Shown one piece after another: positions 24,101 through 34,578 of a stretch of 64,000 nt of DNA. A program made the position numbers and the translations under genes. Within the stretch, counting starts at the first letter, position 1. Every line of letters starts with the position of its first letter. This DNA comes from Ischnura elegans (lineage: Eukaryota > Arthropoda > Insecta > Odonata > Coenagrionidae): assembly GCF_921293095.1 (NCBI RefSeq), contig NC_060251.1, positions 42,203,644-42,267,643 on the forward strand, in the 5' to 3' direction. The notes under the pieces are model-generated. The model worked only from the letters and a program-made list of their open reading frames with translations, did not search any database and was not told the origin of the DNA.

Positions 24101-27100
24101 TGTTAACACTTTTTAATGATATCTATTGATTACTCCTGCAAGTTGCCTGTTGAATAATTTTTCCTCTTTTATATTTCACAGTTAATGGAATTTGAGTTTT
24201 CAACTTTGTTTTTTCAACAGGTGTATTCAAACTTCTGGAGGGTACTCCCAAGACAGTGAAGGATGGCTTGGTGGCACGTTGTGCTCAAATTTTAGCTTGT
24301 TATCGTAAGAATTGTGCCACAGCATCATCATCTGGTCAGCTGATACTTCCAGAGTGTATGAAACTTCTCCCTCTCTATGCTAATTGCTTGATGAAAAGTG
24401 ATGCTATATCAGGAGGTATGTAATAAATTTTCATTAGACTTTTCTAATTTAGTGCCATAACCTTTTTAGTGATGCATAGCATATTGCATATCTGCATAGC
24501 TCTATAACATATTTACTGCGGTGCCATCAGTGTTTTTATTAGCTTTGTGTCATGGATGTATGGCCCATCAAATTGTTGTTTCATTCACTCAGTTATTCAA
24601 CCCAGAGGTTGGTTTGAATAGTCTAGGGTGGAGCTTATCCTAGACTTACCCACTGGTATTAGTAAAATTGGACATTGCAATATTTCCCTGAGTTTTATTT
24701 TGACATTACGCATTTCGTTGGTACAAACAACATTTTCAAGTGTGATAATGTTGATACACTAGATAATGTTGTTTGTAACTATGAAACACCTTGTATCAAA
24801 ATGAAACACAGTGGAAATATTGCAATGTCCAATTTTACTAATATTAGGAGCTTCCCCAACATCGTGCTTCACATCATAAAAGTTACCCACTGGTGTTTGT
24901 AGTTCACATTTTGAGGGTAAGAGAGCCAGTTCCTTTCTCTGAGCCATCTCACTTTTTTTATTTTGGGGTGTTTGAAGTCTTCACCCAGGATTCTATCTCT
25001 GGACTCATTGATTGATTGATCTTGCTGCCTAGCATTCCATTTACATGGCCACCAAGCTCCCCATCACTGCAAATGACTCTAAAATAAATTTTACCCTGTT
25101 TTGAAGTACTGCGGTCATAACGACTGGCCTTTTTGGCTGATGCCACACCAGTTATTGTGACTGGTCATGACTCAGTGGTGAAGATGAGAAAATTATAAAT
25201 ATTTGTTCAGGAATAGTTGAGAAGACAGAGCAACTGCCTGGAGTAACTAGCAGTCTGGATTCTGATTTTGGTTTGTCCTTGTTTTAGCTTTTGAATTTTT
25301 TGCATATTTTTCTCCCTTGTGACAACTTATGAAGAGTCAGATCATGAGTGGCATTGCAATTGTATCGAAAACAAGATTTCAGACTGGTTTTCAATGTGAA
25401 TTTCACTGTTTTTGCATTTACTAAGTCATTAGCAAAATATTGTGTAGGCTTTCATGGAGGGTTTAAATGTTTACTGTAGTTTTATGTGAAATTTGGTCGT
25501 GTGGTAAACTCTGTGAGCAGTGATCAATGATTTGAGTTTAGTGTTGAACTCCTTGGAGCCCATTCACAACATATCACAGCTATTGAGAAAATGTAAGAAC
25601 AAGTAAAAATAATTCCTTCCCAGCCATGTACTTGCTGATGTTATTAGCTTAGGTTGGTGGTAAAATAATTCTTATTGTAGAGCTCTCTGCATCAATGTGT
25701 AGTGGTATGATTGAATGTTGAAAAAACCTTTTGTAGTAATTTTTTGATATAAATATATTCATGCGGCATGTATGTCATGTATGTATATTGCAAAATTTTG
25801 AATCGCATTTTACTTTTTTATGGTTATTCTCTATTCAAATTTAAATTCTCTATCTAAGTGAAAATATTTAAATCACTCTCCTCATAGGATGGTCTACCAT
25901 TTCTTTGGAAACATTAAATTAGGTTTCGTTGCCCTAATGACGGCATTGGGATACTCAATCTCTTCGCTTCTGCCTCAATACCTATCCCTGATGGCATTAG
26001 TGAGCTCCTTATTGCAGCAGCACTTCCTTCCTTGTTTCTTCCTCTATCCTCCCCATCCTGAATGTCTGGGAATAAAAGTCTCAGACTTACAATGGGGAAT
26101 TCCACTGAAAATGGGTGCTGATGCAATAAAAAAGTATCCTCCAAGCAAAAAATTATAGTGAAAGCAGTTCTTTTCTAACATGCGTATTATTCGCATAATT
26201 CCACTTTGAAAATCGTATAGTAATCTTGCGCTTCAAACGACCCATCGCCATGTTGGCTGAGCGTGACGTCAGAGTTCAGTAAACAAAACGTTTACGTGGT
26301 GCCAGTAGACTGTTTGGCCTAGTTTTAGAAAAATCTATGTATCTCTGATAGCATATAAATATATGCATCTCAAAGCAATGTGTAAATGACAGTAGGTAAA
26401 TGAGATAAAAAACGAGGTCTAGATTACTATCGAACGAGATAGTTCATTTAATTTATTTTACGTTTCAATTTCCCGGCTTCTCAACTCCGCGAAATCTTCA
26501 TTGCCGGAGAAGAAATAAGCGACCTTCACGAAGTCGGATTCAGCCATCACGCAATGCGTGCATCGTAAAGTCTTTAAAACCATTCGCAACTGTTTTTGAC
26601 ACACCCTCAATGTTATGAATCAGTATCGTCGTAGCTGTGTTTGTTATGGTCGTTACTGTTTGTTATTGCCATGGAGCGAATCTGCTTACTTGCACTCTGA
26701 CGTCACAGGACGTTTTTGTAGCGCGAAATAATTTAGTGATTTTCGCCAACTTTAAAGCTCCGTAATAAAAAGAATATTGAGAATTATGAAGTAATATTTT
26801 GCAAACCTTAATGACTTCAACTTACTTATCGAAACATATAAAAAAATAGATATTTTAATTCTATGAGAGCACCTCATTCTGGCCCCTGGAGCTTATCCCC
26901 TCAGGCTACTATTTTGTTACTGTTGTATTCATTCATTTAGGGTTCCCACTCAACCGTGAATAAGCCGTGAATTTCGTCTACCGTGAAAAAACCCGGAAAT
27001 AGCCGTGAATTTCGTCATAAAACCTTGGAAATCTCTCAAACTTGATTGTAGAGCTAAGATTGAGAGATTAAAAGAATAATCGATACTTCGATCACGTTTC

Positions 27101-29460
27101 AAGGCCGAGTCACGTGCAGATACTGTCCACGTATTTATCTGCACACGTGTATTCGAAGCGAAATTATTAATTGGTCCGTGTGCCATGGCAGCAAATTGAC
27201 CTTAAGCCTGCGATTGGAAGACATTAACCCTGGCAAAAAATCAGGCACTTCTTCACTTCCCTGCCACCCTGCTCTCTCCATTTTCCCACTCACGCCCTTT
27301 AGCCGGACCTGAATTTTGCTAACTATAGGTGTTGTCATAAGAGATAGTAGTTTCATTGCTGCGTTTGCATTCACGGCGTTTGTCGCGTTTGTTACATTTT
27401 TAGTTAACGTGCGGCCGATGATTGTTACGTGATCAATATTTCTGCCTAAAATGTCTTATCTACAAACTGTGAATTTGATGACATTTAGACCGTGAAAACC
27501 TGGAAAAAACCGTGAATTTTATAATGTAGGTAGAGTGAGAACCCTATTCATTGTATGCCTTTCTTTCATCATTGCCAATAGGAACTTATGTTGGATGAAC
27601 CTTTTTGCTTTTCAGGTTCAGACCTTACAATTGATGATCGGTCTTTTGTGATGCAAGCTGTCATGACAATGGATGTTCCATCATCTGTTGTTTACTTCTA
27701 CCCACGACTCATACCATTGCATGATCTGATTTCGGACCCTGATGGTAAAGAACTGCCCCAACCAATGCGTTGCCTTGCCGAGAAAATGAGGGATGATGGT
27801 GTTTATGTACTAGGTAAGATAGGGTTGAGGAATGAATGGAATTCTTTGAAACTCTCATGCATATTACTTCCTTAATCAAGGAAAGATGTTAAGAAATTAC
27901 CAGTGAATTGAAAATTACAGTTAATTAGAATATTTAAATTTAAATTGAAGCCTTAGACTTGAAGTAACCTGCCATGTATTGCATGGTGTTTCTCATAAGA
28001 TGACAGCTACACCAGAATAATTTTCAAATGTGGATTATTGAAAATAGCTATAAAGGGAAAAGCATTCAGTCTAGTATTATCTGCTTTCAGGTAAAAAAAT
28101 ATGAAAAATGGTTGTGTACGGCCGTTAAAATTCAGGGTTTAATCTTTCTTGCAGAGAATGGAATTCACATGTTTTTGTGGATTGGTCTCAATGTTGGAGT
28201 GCAGTGGGTGAGAGATGTCTTTGGGGCCCAGTCTGCTGCTCAAATTGACATTGATCGAACTTCTCTACCTGAAATAGATAACCCTCTTTCTGAACGTATT
28301 CGTGCAGTTATAGAAGAAATCCGCCAACAGCGACATAGAAGGATGCGGGTATGGCTCAGAATATTTTCTTCTTGTTTTTTTCTTGAATAATTACCCATAA
28401 TTTCTCACTTTTTTGTAAGTTGGATGTCAATGGTAAGTGATGTCTTGGTAGTTTCCTGTCTGCTTATTGAATATAATTTCAGTTAAAAATTTACATTTTA
28501 GGTAAGGTTATTCTTCATATGAATTCCCGTGATTCTAAGGAGCAGTTTGAATGAAGTGTGTTGTGGTATTAATTGATGTAATTCATTGAAAAATGTGTTT
28601 TTTATTCCTTATTCTCCTGCCCCGTGGTTGAAATTCTTAATTTATTCCATGAAAAGCAAGAGCTAATCAAAACAGTGCTTGAATCATCATGTTCCATGAA
28701 GACTAATGTTATGGTGATTAAAATATCCCTGAATTGTGACTTTCATTAGAAATTTATTATATTCTACTTGATGTAATGGGGTAGGACTTCGTTTACAAAT
28801 GATTACATATCATTTATGCCTAGTATTTATTCCATTAATTGAAAGTTTCATGATTAAATAGTAACTGACATTGAGCTGTATGCTCCACCTCAAACCAAAT
28901 GGAGATACATTCGTGTATTTTCAAGTATGCATTGGTATTACAATATACGTACCTCAAGTTATGAACCAACAATACAATAGAAAAACAGAGTTAAGCACTT
29001 TGAAAAATAACAAAACTGTGTAAAAAAAACTATAAATCACTGATTATGCTAACTATCTCAAATATACTAAAAAACTTTCATTGCCAACATTCACTGTTGC
29101 CAAAATTTTGATGAGTACTTACTTATCATCTTCAGTACTAAACCAGCCCTGATGGCAATGAGTAACCGACTCCTGGAAATGGTTACAGTAGAAATGGTAG
29201 ACTTAAAAATTTTCAACGTAAACGTACACTAGGAACGATGTCTTTGTGTACATATTTTAATAGTTAACTCATGTGTGAATTACGCATTTTAATCTTCTCA
29301 TCATTTATTTCCCTTTCAGCTAACGCTAGTGAGGCAGAGAGACAAGTTAGAAATAGTTTTTAAGCACTTCTTGGTTGAGGACCGAGGTAATGACGGATCA
29401 CCGTCGTACGTCGACTTCCTCTGCCAAATGCACAAGGAGATACGTGAATTGCTCAGATAG
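129..29460 (+). CDS. Sec24CD: Sec24C/D-type COPII coat cargo-binding subunit, 16 coding exons
   Basis: Role (family knowledge): Sec24 pairs with Sec23 in the inner COPII coat and binds cargo at ER exit sites. Exons, all GT-AG and phase-consistent: 129-522, 2880-3064, 8256-9362, 11970-12149, 14515-14710, 17705-17820, 18396-18599, 21329-21535, 21992-22118, 22312-22472, 22688-22867, 23757-23958, 24221-24415, 27616-27813, 28155-28348, 29320-29460, giving about 1328 residues. Residues 1-562 are a Pro/Gln/Met/Gly-rich low-complexity region. The Sec23/24 zinc finger is intact (C657, C660, C679, C682, from CIRC and CNFC). The trunk starts near 733 ([14 protein letters not shown]). The beta-sandwich lies near 1010-1085 ([17 protein letters not shown]), then the helical domain, then the gelsolin-like domain near 1185-1282 ([21 protein letters not shown]). 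The start at 129 follows an acceptor at 112-113 and opens MNPQYMPMQ. The reading frame is open upstream within the exon, so a further 5' start is possible. Vertebrate Sec24C/D are about 1030-1100 residues; the excess here is in the linker. Confidence 0.95.
1255..1325 (+). repeat. tRNA-like SINE fragment
   Basis: A B-box-like GGGTTCAAATCCCAGT lies at about 1288-1303 in a short tRNA-like context. The A box is poor. It is probably the head of a decayed SINE, not a tRNA gene. Confidence 0.4.
2565..2735. repeat. Foldback-type repeat with G-rich and C-rich ends
   Basis: The block starts near GGATCCAGGATAGGGACAAG, with a G-run at 2591-2597, and ends with a C-run at about 2695-2705 followed by GATCTGCCACTGGAT. 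The two ends are roughly complementary. Related blocks occur at 32030-32280, 37755-38040 and 46215-46720. No ORF is present and the class is unknown. Confidence 0.45.
2735..2830 (-). repeat. tRNA-derived SINE head, antisense
   Basis: The minus strand reads a B box GGTTCAAGTCCTGCC (about 2750-2764) and an A-box-like TGGTGGCGGCGGGGT (about 2795-2809). The T-arm stem CAGG/CCTG pairs. It is followed directly by the foldback repeat at 2565-2735, so the two may be one element. Confidence 0.5.
3232..5799 (-). mobile_element. Tc1/mariner-superfamily DNA transposon relic in Sec24 intron 2
   Basis: Terminal inverted repeats match: left TATAGAGCGTTCCACATTTA at 3232 and the reverse complement of the right end at 5799, continuing into AGT(T/A)GACAGTA(C/T)GGGC. 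TA dinucleotides at the ends fit the TA target of this superfamily. The minus strand holds a broken transposase (3708-4506). Length is about 2.57 kb, long for Tc1, so secondary insertions or a related lineage are possible. Confidence 0.8.
3708..4506 (-). pseudogene. Broken Tc1/mariner-like DDE transposase
   Basis: Two minus-strand ORFs (4506-3904, 200 aa; 3917-3708, 69 aa) overlap in different frames and together resemble an IS630/Tc1-type transposase. Visible are a helix-turn-helix-like segment ([20 protein letters not shown]), the region before the first catalytic Asp ([17 protein letters not shown]) and the second Asp region ([11 protein letters not shown]). The family normally has TDE at the first site; here it reads TGES, so the Asp is a Gly. 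A frame shift near 3904-3917 separates the two catalytic halves. It is almost certainly inactive. Confidence 0.75.
6866..8202. mobile_element. Non-autonomous DNA transposon with ~320-bp terminal inverted repeats
   Basis: The left arm is about 6866-7182 and the right arm about 7878-8202. Both ends are GGGTCAATCCATTTCAAATC followed by ACCCA. Both are flanked by TTGA (6862-6865 and 8203-8206), a likely 4-bp target-site duplication. The arms are near-identical through an A-tract and an AAAATGGCTGCC motif. The 700-bp interior has no long ORF. The right end lies about 50 bp from the acceptor of Sec24 exon 3. A 4-bp target duplication occurs in the Chapaev and Sola groups, but I cannot assign a superfamily. 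Confidence 0.8.
8379..9330 (+). repeat. Degenerate Met-Pro-Gly-Pro-Pro tandem repeats inside the large Sec24 linker exon
   Basis: The 1107-nt exon 3 encodes many imperfect units of the kind MPGPPQGS and MQGPPPGS, densest at about 8640-8900. No stop or frame break interrupts them. The units are shared at both DNA and protein level, so slippage or unequal exchange can change their number. The N-terminus of Sec24 is disordered and Pro/Gln-rich in most animals; the heavy methionine content here is notable. Confidence 0.8.
9363..9968 (+). other. Sec24 intron 3, left part
   Basis: The donor GTGAGT is at 9363. This part is unremarkable AT-rich intron up to the hAT element at 9969. From 11638 to 11969 the intron resumes and ends at the acceptor TGTAG. 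Confidence 0.7.
9969..11629. mobile_element. Non-autonomous hAT-like DNA transposon
   Basis: The ends are TAGAGATGTGCGAATAG (left) and the reverse complement TAGAGATGGGTCGAATAG (right). They are flanked by a perfect 8-bp direct repeat CTATTAAG (9961-9968 and 11630-11637), diagnostic of hAT. The subterminal regions are dense in TCGAATA and its complement, probable transposase-binding repeats. The interior holds two diverged direct copies of a ~285-bp unit (about 10305-10575 and 10590-10865). No transposase is visible; the 100- and 93-aa ORFs here overlap in different frames and look non-coding. Confidence 0.88.
12361..13997. mobile_element. Long-TIR foldback DNA transposon at a TA site
   Basis: The arms of about 430 bp (12361-12795 and 13562-13997) are inverted copies with only a few differences. 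The ends are CTGTCTGTA...TACAGACAG, flanked by TA (12359-12360 and 13998-13999). The two arms give the same 21-residue spurious peptide in ORFs on opposite strands, which is how the symmetry shows. The interior (12796-13561) has no convincing ORF. It lies in Sec24 intron 4. Confidence 0.82.
15580..17352 (-). mobile_element. Tigger/pogo-type DNA transposon relic in Sec24 intron 5
   Basis: The inverted ends CACCCATGTCTCGTATAGCG are at 15580 and, reversed, at 17352. Flanking TA dinucleotides lie at 15578-15579 and 17353-17354. Subterminal GCGCTATACGA repeats are present. Remnants of a CENP-B/Tigger transposase are on the minus strand. A 37-bp tandem duplication sits at about 16484-16557 (unit ends in GTGCGTTTAAACTTC). 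Confidence 0.85.
16092..16793 (-). pseudogene. Tigger/CENP-B-like transposase remnants
   Basis: In minus-strand order, 16793-16527 encodes a CENP-B-type N-terminal helix-turn-helix ([20 protein letters not shown] then DIARKF). Then 16352-16092 encodes the first catalytic region ([16 protein letters not shown] followed by HSRSFI and GFKAFKD). The pattern of Asp-Glu-Thr followed by FFWKRM is typical of jerky/Tigger transposases. The parts are out of frame with each other and the C-terminal half of the catalytic domain is missing. Confidence 0.75.
19720..19988 (-). repeat. SINE-like repeat with 3' tRNA-like module, minus strand
   Basis: On the minus strand it reads a conserved ~130-bp body starting near CACAAGGGGAGACCACG, then GGCTGTAATTAATTAATTTT, a GCGGTACTTTTCACAAG segment, then a tRNA-like module with A box GTGGGGTAGTGGTTGCG and B box CAGGGTTCGAGGC at the 3' end. 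Two further copies are at 44807-47340 (interrupted) and 47812-48032. In classical tRNA-SINEs the tRNA-like part is 5'; here it follows the body. Confidence 0.65.
20365..20433 (-). repeat. tRNA-like sequence, copy 1 (antisense)
   Basis: On the minus strand: acceptor CCTGGAT pairs with GTCCAGG, the D arm is GCGT/GCGC, the anticodon stem TGGC/GCCA encloses the loop CCGGAAA, and the B box is GGTTCGATTCC. The outer T-stem pairs are broken. It is probably a SINE head and not a functional tRNA; a GGA anticodon would imply Ser, but the long variable arm of tRNA-Ser is absent. Confidence 0.6.
20545..20613 (+). repeat. tRNA-like sequence, copy 2
   Basis: Sequence is identical to copy 1 in the inverse orientation, including A box TAGCGTAGTGGTCTGCGC and B box GGTTCGATTCC. 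It forms the right arm of the palindrome. Confidence 0.6.
20843..20911 (+). repeat. tRNA-like sequence, copy 3
   Basis: A direct repeat of copy 2, about 298 bp downstream, with the same acceptor pairing and B box. Between copies 2 and 3 lies a segment (20690-20782) not seen elsewhere in the window. Confidence 0.6.
24657..24843. repeat. Hairpin repeat with perfect 31-bp inverted ends
   Basis: The left end TATTAGTAAAATTGGACATT (24657 on, 31 bp to 24687) is exactly inverted at 24813-24843. A second inverted pair, AACAACATT/AATGTTGTT, lies inside. It interrupts a repeat whose relatives (GGGTGGAGC..ATCCTAG and GCCAGTTCCTT) recur at 44190-44280. Confidence 0.6.
26150..26890. repeat. Candidate repeat element with two TGACGTCA palindromes
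   Basis: The block is richer in CpG than the surrounding intron. It carries TGACGTCA at 26264-26271 and 26698-26705 in loosely inverted surroundings (TGACGTCAGAGT versus ACTCTGACGTCA). I could not fix its ends, so the boundaries are approximate. Confidence 0.35.
26939..27545. mobile_element. hAT-type MITE
   Basis: The ends are AGGGTTCCCACTCAACC and, inverted, AGGGTTCTCACTCTACC. The flanks ATTCATTT (26931-26938) and ATTCATTG (27546-27553) match at 7 of 8 positions, as expected for an old hAT duplication. Internal CCGTGAATTT motifs recur near both ends. Confidence 0.75.
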
Positions 29461-30873
29461 GACACAGCCCCTGCTTCGTCCCCTTGCAGCCACCCCAAGC
29501 ACACAACGGCTGACAGGGGTGGCTCTAAGGAAATGAATGCAAGGGATTCCCTGCCACAGAAGTGGTGTCGACGACAGAGGGCTAAGTACCTCTGCACAGC
29601 ACCACCCGTGCGCAGTCCTGGTGCTCGAGGAAGGATGTGGTGGTGAAGTGTTTCTCGGGAAAAAGCAGATGTGCGTCGTGATTGTCAGAGAGTGGCGATG
29701 GAGTGGAGTTCACGTCAGGTTGAGGAGTGTGAAGCGACCATTCGAGTCCTTAAAAATGTGTCGCAAAATTGATATGTTCTTGGTTGTGATCGTTCCTTTA
29801 AGACCTTAAACACCCATGCTCATCCTTGCTATTACTTTTTTTTTCTCCCTTTCCCCTCTAAAGCTGGGTTCGTTCAGATCCTCGATGAAATTAAAGGATT
29901 TATTATGCTTTGTTACACATTCTGTTCCAAACTTCCCGAAAACAAGCAAAAGACCAGGAGATGGTAAAATATTTTGAAAGACTGCCTTCATTACATTGTT
30001 TAGTATATCTATTGTAAATATTTTGAGAAAATGAGGACCATGTGTTATAATGTTTTCATGCTTGCAAATGAGAATTGAATCCATTTGCGGCTGCTGTAAA
30101 TATTACGTATGTTATTGCCATGCTTTAAAATTTTATTTGGATGATGCATAATAGACATATAAATTGAGCATTCTTGTTTTGCTGGAAGTTGTTTGTACCA
30201 TTGATACTTTAGATTTTATTTAGCATGATGATGTTTGACTGCAGTGGTTGCCCTTCTCTCATCCAGGGTGATCTATGGTTATGGCCGTTAAGGTGAGGGT
30301 TACAATTATGTGGAATAATTCTGACCAACTACATATTAATGTTTGGTATTGCACTATGGTCTGCCTGGGATAAGGACTGTTGCCAAAGTTGAATGTAATC
30401 AATGTGAGGTTGAAGTGGTATAGGCCTTTTTATAAAAATGAAATGTTATTTGCAAGAAGGTGTTGTTGCTGAATGGTGATTTATCAAAGAAGACGAATGG
30501 ATGAAATTGACTGAAGGTTCAATTTTGTCAATGTGAAAGAATGAACAGCAAGCAAGATTCCTTTTATAACAATGGGCTCTTTTCCTGGAAGGAAAATTGT
30601 ATCACATTCATGCATTTCTGTTAGTGTGCGTGTATGTATGTGATCATTTATTAATAGAAGTATAAATTCCATTCTTTATCAAGTCTTTCAATCCTGATTC
30701 CAATTTTGGCCAAATTTTCAATCCCCCTATGAGAAAATTCGTGAAATTTCATCTTCATATTCCTGTACACGAAGTTTTCCTTTCAACTTCATTTTTTGTT
30801 TCGTTCGATTATGATCATACGTTACATATTTTGACTCTTTTTATAATACCTTAGCAGATGCAGAAACAGCTTG

Positions 30874-30933
30874 AATAAAAAAATGGTATAATATTGCTTG
30901 CCATTCCATTTTCCCATTAATTGTAGGAATAAA
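30874..30933 (+). terminator. Probable Sec24 poly(A) signals
   Basis: AATAAA lies at 30874-30879 and again at 30928-30933, about 1.4 kb after the stop at 29460. The interval 29461-30870 is then the 3' UTR. Which signal is used cannot be read from sequence. Confidence 0.4.
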
Positions 30934-33900
30934 TTTCTACATTGTTAAGTGTTGAATAAGAGTTAAATCCTACTATTACTAAAGCATAGTGATCATCTTG
31001 TTTGTTATCCCGTGGATTATCATGTTTTTATTCAGAGTGCTGTGAATTCTTGTTCAGAAGGACAATACTGTAATTTTATCTTAAAATACTTGGTGAGAAT
31101 GATTGGTTAGTGAGATTCATGAAAAAAAAATTTTAAATTGCTATTCCTCAGTCTCCTTTACCAAAATGCAAATCTATGAGAACACTCCCTGGACAAAGAT
31201 AAATACCTATCTGTTGAGGAAAATTTTATCATACCCATCCATTACTCTCATAGTGAAATCCATCAGTTTCGGTTTTGAACGCACAAATATTTGTATGTAC
31301 TACTTTAAGTATCATTACTCAACCATTCATATTTCCTAATTTAGATCCAGAATTAAGAACTGCATGTTGGTCTCAATATCTTAATTCAAGACATGTTTTC
31401 AATGATGTGTAAAAACGTTTTTGTTGTTCTAGAAGTTTCTCATGGTTCCAAAGCATTCTTACTCCTGTTCAAACTTCACATTCATCTCTTAATTTGTAAT
31501 TAGGTGTAAAAGACTGTTTCACATGACCATTTTCTGCAATGAATCCAAGGATGGGAATCGTATCGCATTTTCCATTGCTAAAACCACTGTTGGCTCTGTT
31601 TTTCATAAGGCATAGCTCCAGTTGTAAGTACAGAAAGTAATGGAAAAAGGGGTGGCAGAATGATTGGTAATTAAGGGTTCCCCACATTCCTTCTGATTAC
31701 AATCAACCTCCACTTGTTTTAAGAAAATCCTCTCATTCTTATGCATGATTTTTGGCATTGCTTGCCCTCTTTTTACTGCCAAACAACTCTTTTTATCTTG
31801 GCATACACCACACCTACATCTCCATTAAACTGCAACTTTTCAATCTCATTGAAATGTCCATTTTAACAGGTTTATTTGGCCTTACTAGTTTCCCAACACG
31901 TTTTTAACTTATATTTGCATTACTTAATCTTGACATGTTCAGTATACTTGCTCTGCCTTCTTATCTCTTCCATTTTTCAAATCATTTCTTCCATGTTCCA
32001 TGGTTTTCACTTACTACACACATTGACTGTGGAGCAGGGATGCAGAGTTATAAAAAATATTGGGGGGCCCATACTGATGGTCTTGCCCTGGGAAGTTTTA
32101 TAAATAGTGAGTTTTAAAGTTATTCAAAGCTTTTTAGAAGAGTCATATGATCAACATTAGATCACTAAAAGCTGACTCTCGATAACATGAAATTTTTCCT
32201 CACCCCCATAATGAATTTTCGAGGGGGCTTGGGCCCCCTCAGGCCCCATGGAGTTGGCACCACTACTGTGGAGCAAGTTTTCCCTAATGGTCATGACTTT
32301 AAGTAGTGAAGCATTTCATTCAAAGTGCTAATTAACTTCAATGTATCTAGCACATTGAGGTGAGGTGAAAAATTCTTTGAAATCAAGAGGTAGAAGAATT
32401 CATTCAGGGAAGTCATTCTCAATTAATGCCACATATTTTGAAGGGCAAGAGCAAGTTGAAATGTCCACACAATGGTCTTACGTAAGAAACGTTGTAATGG
32501 ATGTAAGAGCTGTAACTACTAGCTCTTCCCAAAAAAACATGAAATAAAATAATATGAGCTCCAAAAACTCATGCTTGACCTAGCCTCCTAGAGGGCAAGT
32601 GTCAATCACGGCAGTGGGGGTGGCATGGTAATTTTTTTTAGTACTACTGCATATATGAAAGACGCTGTGTAAGCGGAAAGCAGCAATGAATTTAGGAGTA
32701 TGGAATGACTGGACAATGATGAAGGCAGGGAAGCCATAAAAATCAAACAGAAAATATAGAAACAGAGGTAGGATGTTGAAATTGAAAGGCGAGAGAGCAG
32801 ATCACTGGATTCTGCAGGTACAGGGTGGCATTTAATACGGGGAAGGGAACAAAAGGCAGCCTAGGTTAAAAAAAGGGAAACTGAGAGAAAAGTAGGGAAT
32901 GAGCAAGGTGATAGGATTCCAATGCCGGAAACTGAAGGACATCCCACAAAAATTATGTTAATACAAGTGTACATGCTGATCCGCAACCATAGGGAAGAGA
33001 AAATAAATGAGGTTTTCATTTCGATGTAATTCAGCATGACAAGTGTGATGAACATCATAGGTAAAAATTGACAGTTGTGCAGGCAGAGAGTAATGATTCT
33101 ACCCACACACTAACAGTTCAAGAAAAATTGCATACTTATCACAGTGTTCAGTGCATTGCAGCTACACTGTGGATCATGCTTTTCAATAAGTAATGGCAAT
33201 AGATTAGGTCTACAATGAAAGGGTAGGCACTTTCACAGTAGTCAGCGCATTGTCATGCCGGGGAGACATTCAATGCCACATTATGTGATATAAGTAAGAA
33301 AATTGTTCTAAATTTCATAAATCTTTCAGTATTCTAGCATATCCATCCCTCACAATGCCCGTCACATACGATTTTCAGAGGATAATTGCCTTGCAGAAAA
33401 CTATCATCTACCTACTTTGTGCAAAGGGTCGATAATGTTTGGTCTTGTAACCCATTTCTAGCCATCAATTTTGACTAGGGACCCGATCCTGCGTCAAGTT
33501 TTATGCGCTCAAACATGTAAGCAAATAATTTACGTTTCCCGGAGAATCGCTTCCTCCATACTGAAAATGAGAATGGAATTGTATTGATTTTAGAACTTAC
33601 GACACACTGACTTCCATGAATAATTTCAAAATAATATAACCTCATATAGTGACATAAGTGACCATTAGGTAAACCGTTGAAGTATAGGAACCGCTCCTAA
33701 CAATCTACTGCTGAAATATTACATTAAAGCCACAGCTCACGTAGAACCGCGCGCATAAGCCGTATAAAATGTATCTTGCTATTGTACGGCACTACTTGAC
33801 TTGATAACACAGTATGACATCGTTATAATCATTTAGCAGATTGGCGTCAACGAAACCTATATCCCCTACAACAATTAGAAAAAACGAAGAAAAAAAACCG

Positions 33901-34060
33901 TTGAAAAGTCGGAGAAGGTTCGGCAGATGATTTGAGGCAACACCGAATGAAAAATCAGCTGCATTTTTTATGCAGGAATAAAAAAGCAGGTGAGGACTTA
34001 CCGAATAGTGCGACAAATACAAATCATAAGCAAAATATAAATAAACAAAATAAACAACCA
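30934..34060. other. Intergenic region between Sec24 and akirin
   Basis: No credible exon seen on either strand; ORFs are short and lack splice-compatible extensions. A G-rich/C-rich foldback repeat lies at about 32030-32280 (GGGGGGCCC and GGGCCCCCTC). A possible SINE tail is at 32580-32760. Confidence 0.5.
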
Positions 34061-34065
34061 AATAC

Positions 34066-34074
34066 GCGCATGCG
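34066..34074. promoter_or_regulatory. NRF1/Erect-wing-like palindrome upstream of akirin
   Basis: GCGCATGCG occurs at 34066-34074, about 510 bp upstream of the akirin start, in an otherwise AT-rich stretch. The NRF1 core is GCGCATGCGC; insects have the homologue Ewg. A single site is weak evidence. Confidence 0.3.
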
Positions 34075-34578
34075 AAATCACACAACAATCGCTTACAGTG
34101 CTGCCAACATCTTTTGTTAAATTATTAATAGTTTTGCTTTTTGATGTAAATTTTGACACCTCTCGGACAACAAAAGGTATTAAATACTTTCAAAAATCAT
34201 ACATTATACGGCTTAGAAGGACGCAATTTCATATATTACGCTATCTCCAGTATCGGCAAAAATTTAAAAGGTACATACCGCTGCGCGATCTACTGGCAAG
34301 TAAGCGAACTACATGGGCATTTAAACCGTTTAAACTTCGACCATTCTTGTGTACGATACGATTGGTTTGGTAGCCATATTGATTTGGGGTGTAGTGCGGT
34401 GGCAGAATTCACGGATGAAATCCGTAAACATCGGAATATTTCTCTATCTGACTAATAATTATTCCGCACAGAAGTGAAGCTTAATATCTTCGACGCATAA
34501 TATCATCTTCATATGTCAGTGATATCATCGTAGTTTGTCCACTGTTCTTGTAACGGTAGCTTCGTTCAATCTGAATCA

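Larger units (their letters stand above)
24416..27615 (+). other. Sec24 intron 13
   Basis: It contains a 31-bp hairpin repeat (24657-24843), a candidate element at about 26150-26890 and a hAT MITE (26939-27545). The stretch 25000-26140 shows no recognisable feature. Confidence 0.6.

Noticed and set aside
34153-34455. 100-aa + strand ORF upstream of akirin
   Set aside because: An overlapping 91-aa ORF runs in another frame, composition is not protein-like, no family motif is visible, and it lies where the akirin promoter is expected.
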